Origin: CFX2 sp038251275
GTDB taxonomy: Bacteria; Chloroflexota; Anaerolineae; Aggregatilineales; Phototrophicaceae
Assembly: GCA_038251275.1 (NCBI GenBank)
Contig: JBBSBM010000030.1
Coordinates: 8,113 to 72,112, forward strand
DNA: 64,000 nucleotides
Direction of reading: 5' to 3'
Each line of letters begins with the position of its first letter. Position 1 is the stretch's first letter. Positions 19,584-27,115 of the stretch are shown piece after piece. A program made the translations under genes and the position numbers. The notes under the pieces are model-generated. The model was not told where the DNA came from. It ran no database searches and was given only the letters and a program-made list of their open reading frames with translations.

Positions 19584-20162
19584 ATGCGCAAAGTCATATT
19601 GCAGATGATAACCACTCTGAACGGAAGGCTAGATAGACCTGACCAATGGGTAACCAGCGTCAGCAATAAACTCGATGCCGATTTCAATCGCGTCTGTGAA
19701 ACCTTTGACACCGTCCTTCTCGGACACAAAACGTATCAAGAAATGGCTGGCTACTGGCCATCTGCGGAAACCGATTCAAACCAGTCAGAGAGCAATCGCA
19801 GCTTAGCTTATAAGCTCAATACCTATAAGAAATATGTGTTTTCCAACGGAATCAAACAAAAGCCGTTAGCGTGGAATAATGCCGAATTGGTACTTGCCCA
19901 TACGGCAACAGACATCACAAACTTCATCAACAGTCTAAAGGCACAGATGGGCAAAGATATTCATCTCGCGGGTGGCGCTCGTTTGGCACAATCCCTAATT
20001 GCTTTTGGTCTCGTCGATGAATTCCACTTCTTTGTCTATCCGGTTGTCTCGGAAGGCTCATTGTGGTTTGACCAAGTCAAAAACAAACTTGATTTAGAAC
20101 TCTTAAGCACAACATCCTATGAACACGGCATCATCGGCTTAAATTACCGATTAAAAAGATAA
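19584..20162 (+). CDS. RibD C-terminal/dihydrofolate-reductase-like protein
   Basis: A 192-residue protein of the RibD_C family, whose fold is that of dihydrofolate reductase and binds NADPH. Seen here: RKVILQMITTLNGRLDRPDQW at the start, DTVLLGHKTYQEMAGYWP (nucleotide-binding helix), KKYVFSNGI, and IHLAGGARLAQSLIAFGLVDEFHFFVYPVV, the GG-containing signature before the last strands. Stand-alone members are often oxidoreductases of unknown substrate, so it should not be taken as a trimethoprim target. AGGA lies eight bases before the ATG. It is probably not part of a larger operon. Confidence 0.87.
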   Translation: MRKVILQMITTLNGRLDRPDQWVTSVSNKLDADFNRVCETFDTVLLGHKTYQEMAGYWPSAETDSNQSESNRSLAYKLNTYKKYVFSNGIKQKPLAWNNAELVLAHTATDITNFINSLKAQMGKDIHLAGGARLAQSLIAFGLVDEFHFFVYPVVSEGSLWFDQVKNKLDLELLSTTSYEHGIIGLNYRLKR

Positions 20163-20172
20163 TGAGAGATTT

Positions 20173-20202
20173 CGTAGGGACGCAGCGTGCTGCGTCCGTC
20201 GC
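20173..20202 (+). repeat. Short GTAGGG palindromic repeat, copy 4
   Basis: CGTAGG is followed by the perfect arms GGACGCAGC and GCTGCGTCC around GT (20178-20197). It starts 11 bases after the stop of the reductase gene, so it could also act as its 3' hairpin, though there is no T-tract. Confidence 0.65.
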
Positions 20203-20289
20203 ATTTGATAATTCCCAAAGGCTAAAAATTTATATTATGAACAACGTTTACTTTTGGTTTATCGACAAACCGTTCTCTAACTATTGACC

Positions 20290-20740
20290 AACAATTTCAC
20301 GCACATCCCTCCCCTAATTTGGTTTGTTCCACACCCTCGAATCAGTTACCAAATGTTCTTCCAAAATGTAACCCCATCCGCATCCAACTATGCTATCCTG
20401 TTGCTAGACCTCAATCTACTGGACTATTTTATGAACTACGGCGACATTCTTTGGGCAAAGCCCTTTAAAATTCTCTCTGCGTTCTCCGCGTCTGTGCGAA
20501 GCCTCCTGTGGATGGCGGTTCAATTGCATTTTCGGCAGCTTCCTCCCTCACATCCGCCAAAGCGAAATATGCAAAATGCACGCGGCGGATACACGCGAAC
20601 AATCCGCTGCACTTGCGCCATTTCAGCGTTTTCAGCCGAGCCAATCGCCAGTCAAAATTGTCAATTCAGCGGCATTGAGGGAGCAATTCGCCAGTCAATT
20701 CAGCGGAAGTATTGCGAAATATGCACAATCTGCGAATCTT
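20290..20740 (-). repeat. Dispersed repeat, copy A (inverted relative to B and C)
   Basis: Most of the 634-base gene-free stretch 20163-20796 is this element. On the minus strand its core (about 20735 down to 20510) aligns base for base with 29930-30130 and more loosely with 63400-63640. The shared landmarks are the CCGCTGAAA-type motifs, TGGCTCGGCT, CAAGTGCAGCGGATT and TGGCGGATGT. A second block at 20345-20411 matches 30284-30350 at 62 of 67 positions. Between the blocks lies a GCGAAGCCTC segment also shared with copy B. A reading frame stays open across it, but I do not call a protein. Confidence 0.8.
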
Positions 20741-20796
20741 GTGCAATACTTTTTAGCAGTATGGATTGAACTAAGGACTACAGACCAACGAATAAC

Positions 20797-22248
20797 CTAA
20801 ACCCCACCCATTTGAATCACTTTATAGACCGTCCGCAGGATAATATTCAAGTCCAGCAAGATAGATTGATGACGAATATAGTACAAATCATATTGGAGTT
20901 TAATCAGCGCGTCTTCGTCGGTCGAACCATAGTTATATCGAACCTGCGCCCACCCTGTTAACCCCGGTCGAATAACCAAGCGCGTCCGGTAAAAAGGAAT
21001 TTTCTCGGTCAACCGTTTGATGTGTTCCGGTCGCTCCGGGCGCGGTCCAACAATACTCATATCGCCCCGCAGGATATTAACGATTTGGGGCAGTTCATCC
21101 AAACGGGTCTTTCGCATAAATCGCCCAACCCGTGTCACTCGTGCGTCACCTTTATGGCTAAAGACGGCTCCTGTTTTGGCTTCTGCATCCGACCGCATCG
21201 ACCGAAACTTATAAATACGGAATAGTCGACCGTTTAAGCCCGTTCGCTCCTGCGAGTAAAAAATCGCTCCCGGCGAATCCAGCCGGATAATTAACGTCAG
21301 AAACGGAAGTAAAAGGATGAACACGACCATACCAACGAGAGAAATGATGATATCCAGGATCCTTTTTATCGCGATTTGTGGGTTAAATATTGAACCACCG
21401 TCCATCGGTAGCACAACCGCCCAGTTATTGATCACATGTTCAACTGGCACTTGCCCTGTAATCCGTTCGTAAAGGAGAGGCATGGGTACAATCGCAGCAC
21501 CATGTTCATACGCATCCATAACACCTTGAAAAATCTCAGTGCTCAATTCGTGAGTAGAGGTAACAATCAACTCGCTAACTTGCTCGGTAAAAACCAGTCG
21601 TGAAATATCTTTACCTGTGCCAACTACCGGAACACCGCAGATGTCTTTCAGGTCATCGTCTGGTTCTGCTATAACACCAAAAATATCATATAAATCGTGG
21701 GCATGCCGACCAATTGCGCCAATCATCGTCATCGCTGCCCAATCGGTTCCCACAATCAGCACTTTTCGCCGCGCACTAATCCAACCAGATAGTGCCGGAT
21801 TCAATAATCGGATAACCGCAATCAATAAAAATGAAGCCACCGCATAATAAAGAATGAAAAGTCGGGGTAATGCCAACGGTTGGGCAAAGAAGAATACAAT
21901 CAGATAAAGAACAACCATCTGGAGGTTAATCAGAATGAGGCGTTGGGCAGATGCACCTCGGTTGGCTGCCACCCGCAGTTCATAAAAATCATTCGCACTT
22001 GCTAATAAGAGCCACAGCCCGGTTAAAGTAAAGAACCAATGGCTGCGAGGCCAGATAAACTCCATGTTGAATTGGTTACGCGCGACCACCGACCATACGA
22101 ATAATGCAATAGTCACTGCGATCAGAACACCCAGTACATCACCAGCCATCAGCATCAATCGCCGCTCAGAAATCTGGAGTTGCAAACGCTTACGCATAGG
22201 CGAAGGGGAAAAGAGCATTGTGGTATGTTCTCGTTGTTGATGATTCAT
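20797..22248 (-). CDS. Polyprenyl-phosphate sugar-1-phosphate transferase (WbaP/WcaJ type)
   Basis: A 483-residue initiating enzyme of exopolysaccharide or O-unit synthesis, which moves a sugar-1-phosphate from a nucleotide sugar to the polyprenyl-phosphate carrier. About four N-terminal helices (35-165) and a Rossmann-like middle domain (KVLIVGTDWAAM, about 160-260) precede the catalytic bac_transf domain (about 285-483). Visible motifs are KRILDIIISLVG, FRIYKFRSMRSDAE, RKTRLDELPQIVNILRGDMS, IVGPRPERPEH and RPGLTGWAQV. It overlaps the YfhO-like gene by 4 bases. It probably primes the glycan handled by the neighbouring GT-C proteins. Confidence 0.92.
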   Translation of the reverse strand: MNHQQREHTTMLFSPSPMRKRLQLQISERRLMLMAGDVLGVLIAVTIALFVWSVVARNQFNMEFIWPRSHWFFTLTGLWLLLASANDFYELRVAANRGASAQRLILINLQMVVLYLIVFFFAQPLALPRLFILYYAVASFLLIAVIRLLNPALSGWISARRKVLIVGTDWAAMTMIGAIGRHAHDLYDIFGVIAEPDDDLKDICGVPVVGTGKDISRLVFTEQVSELIVTSTHELSTEIFQGVMDAYEHGAAIVPMPLLYERITGQVPVEHVINNWAVVLPMDGGSIFNPQIAIKRILDIIISLVGMVVFILLLPFLTLIIRLDSPGAIFYSQERTGLNGRLFRIYKFRSMRSDAEAKTGAVFSHKGDARVTRVGRFMRKTRLDELPQIVNILRGDMSIVGPRPERPEHIKRLTEKIPFYRTRLVIRPGLTGWAQVRYNYGSTDEDALIKLQYDLYYIRHQSILLDLNIILRTVYKVIQMGGV

Positions 22249-24518
22249 TGACTTGGATTAGTTTCATGTGAACGGAATAGTACCATCACTATCAGGAGTG
22301 AAGCTATACTCACCAATATTCCTGCCCACATCCAACGGAAATGATATTCAAACCGCACTTCATGAGCACCAGCCGGCACTTGCACCGCTCGGAACATCAA
22401 ATTCGCTTGTTGAATATCCATCGCTACGCCATCAACAGTCGCGCTCCAGCCGGAATAATAAGTATCTGCCAAAACCAACCACGCGGGGTGGTCAGTCATT
22501 ATCTTAACAATCAGGCTGTCACTATTATCTTCAACATTTTGCACTACATTACTCTCTTGCACTGATATTGTTGGCTTCAAACAATCTCCATGCCCTAATA
22601 AATGGACAACTTCTTTAGGGTTCCAATCAGCAAGTAATCCTGCCTGAACAGAGGCAATATCGCTATGCCAACACGCAGTGTCAACAAACCATGTACGAGT
22701 TACGGCTTCCCCAACCAATGTTTTCTGGCCTTGTAGATCGTAAATACTTTCAACACCTGCCGCATTCAACAAAGTTGCTCGTTGGTTAGGGTTACGCTCA
22801 ACTAAATCAATGTATTGCTTGAATGGGTCAATCAACAAAGGTTCAAAGTTATTCAACAAAGTTATCCGGTCAATAAGATTCAAGTTGGGCAGTTCACTTG
22901 CTCTATATGCCGCTTGCTTATCAACAGCTACTCGATAATCGTCAAATACCAGATACCCACTATCATCGAACTTGAGTTTCTTATCAATCGCCGCAGGCCA
23001 ATATTCTCGTGCGGTCTGCAATTCTACAGGCCGCTTATCATAAAATGAGGCTGGAACAGTAGGATTAAGTCCCCACGATGCATAAACCAAATCACCTGCC
23101 ACCACTACCCAAATCGCCAAAATCCACCAGCTATACCAACGACTAGTCTTGAACTCCGGCTGAGCGAGTGTTAGTAACCCCGCTAATGCCCCCAGAACAC
23201 CCAGCGCAATCACCGCAAAAATCAGCGCCGCAACTCCAGGTATCTTCATCAAATCACTCGATAAAAAGCGTGGTGCAATTCCAGCCAAAATCGCAGCCCC
23301 TATCGACCCTGCAATAGCTAACCGTGTTCCAAACAACACCCAATAACCGCGTGTCCACATCCCAACACCGATCCCCGCCAGTAGACTCAACCCAAACACC
23401 GTCCAAATATGCCAGCGCACCGGTGCTTGAAACATACTAAACGTTGGCACATGTTCATATAAAAATGGAAATACGGGCGAGTTTTTACCGAGTGCCAGCA
23501 CAAAAGCCACCGCCACGATCACTATCCAGAAGGGAACACTGGCGAAGTAATCGGGGCGTTCCGCACGACGCAACTTACCCCATGCCCACGTCAAAATCGC
23601 GACCAGAGCTGAGATTAAAGGGATAAGGCCGATGTAAACTGCATCTTCAAAGAATGCGCCCTTGGCTGCGTAAGTTCCATTCGCAGGGGTTCCAAAAAAG
23701 TTAGGAGAAAGAAGATTGAGCGCTCTTGGCAAACTATAGCTGAAGTTCATCACTGTCTCATAATCAACGCCACCTGAGCGCTGAGATTGAGCCAGCAGTT
23801 CAGCCGTAGGCAAAAGTTGAGCAGTTGTTATCCCCGCCCCGAGTGTCAGAGCCAAAATTACTGCAGCAAGTCGCTGCCACTTCACTCGATGGGTGATTGC
23901 CCACCACACTGAAAACGCGCCCAGCAAAACCATACTGTACCAAGTTGTCTGAGCATGACCAGCTAACAATTGCATCCCAGCAAATACTGCCAACCAACCA
24001 ATATCGCGCCTACGAGTATCCGTTAGTATTTTTAGAGTGGCCCACATCAACCACGGAATCCATGCTGCCGCAAAAACAGTTGGGTAGGTTCCTAAACGCG
24101 CTACTAAATAGCTGGTCAGGGCAAACGAAAGTACACTAACGCCCCGTCCGAGCTCCGGTAAGCCAAGTTGTCCAGAAAACATCCACATGCCCCATCCGGC
24201 AATGAATAGATGTAAGACTGCCGTAACGCTCATTGACCAAGCCAGCGGGAGGAAGAAACCAAACCAATTTAGTGGATAAAGTAATGTCGATTGATAGTTC
24301 GCAAGCAGTGGAGCACCTGCCCCGTTGTAGGGATTCCAAAATGGCAGGTGACCATTTCGAATGAGGTCAAATGCATATTCACGCCACGGATAAAATTGTA
24401 GGGAAGGTAATCCCCAAAAGAATACTTCACCAAGTATCAACCGGTGAAAAATCACCAATAGAGCAAGTGCCAGCACAACAAGAGCAAGATTATTGCGACT
24501 CACTGAACGATTCAGCAT
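22245..24518 (-). CDS. YfhO-family membrane protein
   Basis: A 757-residue protein with about twelve helices and a C-terminal soluble domain. The N-terminal loop WREYAFDLIRNGHLPFWNPYNGAGAPLLAN and the GHAQTTWYSM segment are characteristic of YfhO/GT-C-like proteins. The C-terminal region has DTYYSGWSATVDGVAMDI and PAGAHEVRFEYHF, the usual YfhO tail before a last helix. In Firmicutes, YfhO-type proteins glycosylate lipoteichoic acid or other surface polymers; the target here is unknown. It is translationally coupled to the sugar transferase gene. Confidence 0.85.
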   Translation of the reverse strand: MLNRSVSRNNLALVVLALALLVIFHRLILGEVFFWGLPSLQFYPWREYAFDLIRNGHLPFWNPYNGAGAPLLANYQSTLLYPLNWFGFFLPLAWSMSVTAVLHLFIAGWGMWMFSGQLGLPELGRGVSVLSFALTSYLVARLGTYPTVFAAAWIPWLMWATLKILTDTRRRDIGWLAVFAGMQLLAGHAQTTWYSMVLLGAFSVWWAITHRVKWQRLAAVILALTLGAGITTAQLLPTAELLAQSQRSGGVDYETVMNFSYSLPRALNLLSPNFFGTPANGTYAAKGAFFEDAVYIGLIPLISALVAILTWAWGKLRRAERPDYFASVPFWIVIVAVAFVLALGKNSPVFPFLYEHVPTFSMFQAPVRWHIWTVFGLSLLAGIGVGMWTRGYWVLFGTRLAIAGSIGAAILAGIAPRFLSSDLMKIPGVAALIFAVIALGVLGALAGLLTLAQPEFKTSRWYSWWILAIWVVVAGDLVYASWGLNPTVPASFYDKRPVELQTAREYWPAAIDKKLKFDDSGYLVFDDYRVAVDKQAAYRASELPNLNLIDRITLLNNFEPLLIDPFKQYIDLVERNPNQRATLLNAAGVESIYDLQGQKTLVGEAVTRTWFVDTACWHSDIASVQAGLLADWNPKEVVHLLGHGDCLKPTISVQESNVVQNVEDNSDSLIVKIMTDHPAWLVLADTYYSGWSATVDGVAMDIQQANLMFRAVQVPAGAHEVRFEYHFRWMWAGILVSIASLLIVMVLFRSHETNPSQ

Positions 24519-24587
24519 CTCAGATTTGCCTTGGTGATTTAAAAATGAATATGAGTAAGCTTATCAGTGACGCAAATTAACTTCCGT

Positions 24588-26174
24588 CTAAGGAGCGTAG
24601 ACAGTCACCGAGTTATATGTAAATACAGGATGTAACGCGTCGGTACAGGATGTACTACCAATCGCTTGTTCCTGTGGCCCGACCAACACATATTGAACAT
24701 CGTACTGCTCAACAACTTGACCACAATCACTGCCATCGTACCAATGCTGAACTTGCTGCTCTTTAACTGCCGCATTTAGCGTCTCAAATGGGTGTCCGTA
24801 AACAACACGGTCCCCCGTCCAACCGGGTATCCAAGCGCTTACGTCAGGTGCAGCAAGTATCACTTCATCTGTCTGACCTTGTTCTTTCAACCATTGAAAC
24901 ACAGCAGTATAATCACGCTGAAGAAATGGCCCACTGTTCACGGTTAAATTACCCATCAACACCAGCACATAACTAATGGTCATAGTTGGCACGACAGCCA
25001 CCAACATGCGATAGCGCCATCGCCGATTCACATAATTAAACCAAAAACCTTCAAGAGCGCGGGTAGCAAAATAAGCTATAGGAATCATAATTGCTACACC
25101 GAAGCGTCTTTGCGTGTTCGTCGGTAGATACATTGCAATCAGCATAGCCACCAACCATACCAGCATAAATTGATCACCATCTGGCTCAAAATGCCGTATA
25201 CTGCGCCAAATTCCCGGTAGAGCCATTAGTAGAGGGACACCCAAACCGACGGCTAAGATAAGAGGAGCAGGTGATAGCGTAATATTTTGTCGGTTCCACT
25301 CAGCTGCCGCCGGATTATAATTTACAACTGCGAAATAATACGCGGCTAAGGGAAGTGCGGGCACAATAATAACCAGTAACCAGCGCACGTCCCGCATATT
25401 GATATGACGGTGACGAATTGTCCGTAAAGTAACTAAACTAATGGCGGCGACACCAAACGGCACAAGTGCCTGTGGATATAACAAAGACAATGCGAAACTA
25501 AGTATACCAACTAACAACCCTCCATTATTCATAGAGGGATCATCACTTGAACCGGGACGAAAAGTGATGATTAAAACACTACTCATCAGTGCCAGACAGG
25601 CTATGGTCAAAGGAAAATGGACATTGACCAAACTACTATAAAACGGAAACATTTCAGGGATTACAAAATCTGGTACATTGCCCGTATTCCCTGTAACTAT
25701 TATCAACAGCCAACCTAATCCCGAACCGATTGCCGCAATAACAAAAAACATTCTTCGGGAACGACGACGTGGCCAGATGGTTGCTGCTAAATGATATATT
25801 GCCATGTACATAATAAGCGATGCGACAACACGAGCTGCGTGAAATAAAGCAATTGGTGGAATAGACACGATCCGCGCCAACTGCCCCAGCAGTGGATAAA
25901 TGACCTGAATAAACATGGCATTATGGGGTTCAGAGGTATGGCGAAAATGGATTAACCACGAACCTTCAAATCCCTGAGTCATTTTAGATAAATAGGTTGC
26001 GCCATCGCTATAGTTATTTAGAACACCCATAAATTGCCATTGGCTGTTGTTTGCACCACTAAAGCCAACCCACAGAAAAGGGATAAAAGCAAGAATCACA
26101 AGTGCACTGCCAAGAAAAATGACCCAGCGCCATTCTGTAGGTGTGATATGAACTGTATCGCGCATTGATTGCAT
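24588..26174 (-). CDS. Polytopic GT-C-like membrane protein, paralogue of the 8499-10112 product
   Basis: This 528-residue protein has about ten helices. It shares layout and local motifs with the protein encoded at 8499-10112: an early loop DGATYLSKMTQGFEGSWL, TNTQRRFGVAI before the last helices, and FQWLKEQGQTDEVILAA opening the soluble tail. This argues for an old duplication. It begins a minus-strand group with the YfhO-like and sugar-transferase genes and is divergent from the zinc-ribbon gene. An in-frame ATG at 26165 is an equally possible start. Substrate unknown. Confidence 0.75.
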   Translation of the reverse strand: MQSMRDTVHITPTEWRWVIFLGSALVILAFIPFLWVGFSGANNSQWQFMGVLNNYSDGATYLSKMTQGFEGSWLIHFRHTSEPHNAMFIQVIYPLLGQLARIVSIPPIALFHAARVVASLIMYMAIYHLAATIWPRRRSRRMFFVIAAIGSGLGWLLIIVTGNTGNVPDFVIPEMFPFYSSLVNVHFPLTIACLALMSSVLIITFRPGSSDDPSMNNGGLLVGILSFALSLLYPQALVPFGVAAISLVTLRTIRHRHINMRDVRWLLVIIVPALPLAAYYFAVVNYNPAAAEWNRQNITLSPAPLILAVGLGVPLLMALPGIWRSIRHFEPDGDQFMLVWLVAMLIAMYLPTNTQRRFGVAIMIPIAYFATRALEGFWFNYVNRRWRYRMLVAVVPTMTISYVLVLMGNLTVNSGPFLQRDYTAVFQWLKEQGQTDEVILAAPDVSAWIPGWTGDRVVYGHPFETLNAAVKEQQVQHWYDGSDCGQVVEQYDVQYVLVGPQEQAIGSTSCTDALHPVFTYNSVTVYAP

Positions 26175-26261
26175 TCAGACCGCCTTCACTAACATGGGTA
26201 GCAGCGCATATTTCAAATAATCAATATATGCGCCTATTTGGAATTAACCGGAAAACATAAT

Positions 26262-26290
26262 TTCACGGATTGTTCACCCCAGTGTATACT
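26262..26290 (+). promoter_or_regulatory. Candidate sigma70-type promoter for the zinc-ribbon/NACHT genes
   Basis: TTCACG (26262-26267) and TATACT (26285-26290) are 17 bases apart, about 100 bases before the start of the zinc-ribbon gene. The -10 is good and the -35 only fair. A similar GTGTATACT occurs at 33452-33460. Confidence 0.35.
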
Positions 26291-26389
26291 TAAACTGTAA
26301 ACTGAAATGATAACTATTACACATTAAGACATCCCTATGATCTAACCTAACCGTACCTAAGTGTGGTGCTAGATGGACAAAGCATATTT

Positions 26390-27097
26390 ATGATACAAGC
26401 GTCCGAACTTTACCGCCTACAAGAAATCGATTCAAATGTACAACAACGGCACAAACGTCTTGAGGAAATTAATGCTCAACTAGCTGACAACAAGGCTCTA
26501 ACCGAAGCTCAACAGCAGGTAATAAACGACCAACAAACGCTCATACCACTTCAAAGCAAAGTCCGTAAACTTGAACAAGATATTCAATCCAATACGGCAA
26601 AACTAAAAGAAACAGATGAAACACTGTACAGTGGGCGGGTAAAAAACCCGAAAGAACTACAAGACATGCAGCATGAAATCCAGTCTTTGAAGAAACGTAA
26701 TCAAGAACTTGAAGATGTCCTCTTGGAAACCATGATAGCCGTTGACGAGGCAGTAACAGCCTTAAAAGACAGTACCAAAAACCTTGAAACGCTAAGCGCT
26801 CAATTTGAACTGGCAAATATAAGCTTAATTGATGAGAAAAAACGACTAAAAGCAGAAGGAAGTGCCTTGCTTAAAAGCCGGGAGCAACTTGTACCAACCA
26901 TAGATCCTAATACACTCAAAGTATATAACAACTTGAGATCTCGCAAAAACAACCAAGCTGTATCCGTACTTGTTAATCAAAGTTGCTCGGTATGCCACGT
27001 CCAACAGGATATGAATGTCATTCAATCGCTACGCAAAGGTGATTCACTTACCTATTGTTCCAGTTGTGGTCGCATAATTATCCCTAGAGCAAGCTAA
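26390..27097 (+). CDS. Coiled-coil protein with C-terminal C4 zinc ribbon
   Basis: Using ATG 26390 gives 235 residues; a GTG at 26363 lacks support. The product is a long helical hairpin (about 5-180) with dense Gln, Glu and Lys heptads, followed by a zinc ribbon CSVCHVQ...YCSSCGRIIIP (about 205-232) with four cysteines in two CxxC pairs. This is the zf-RING_7/CT398-like family, found widely in bacteria; its role is unsettled. The start MIQASELYRLQEIDSNV matches the family's usual beginning. It lies 18 bases upstream of the NACHT gene and is probably co-transcribed with it. Confidence 0.82.
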   Translation: MIQASELYRLQEIDSNVQQRHKRLEEINAQLADNKALTEAQQQVINDQQTLIPLQSKVRKLEQDIQSNTAKLKETDETLYSGRVKNPKELQDMQHEIQSLKKRNQELEDVLLETMIAVDEAVTALKDSTKNLETLSAQFELANISLIDEKKRLKAEGSALLKSREQLVPTIDPNTLKVYNNLRSRKNNQAVSVLVNQSCSVCHVQQDMNVIQSLRKGDSLTYCSSCGRIIIPRAS

Positions 27098-27115
27098 CCC
27101 TTTGGAGGGCTAAAC

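Noticed and set aside
20284..20769. Open frame of 161 codons through repeat copy A, with similar peptides readable in copies B and C (shared CTCAIS and SAEP segments)
   Set aside because: The same peptide-like segment follows from DNA similarity of the repeat. Starts are not shared, other frames are also open, and composition is Cys/Ser/Pro-rich like translated repeats. Codon-level conservation was not visible.
26356..26371. TAAGTGTGGTGCTA at the zinc-ribbon gene resembles the hairpin arm at 63764-63778
   Set aside because: Only about 13 bases match, with no second arm nearby; chance is likely in 64 kb.
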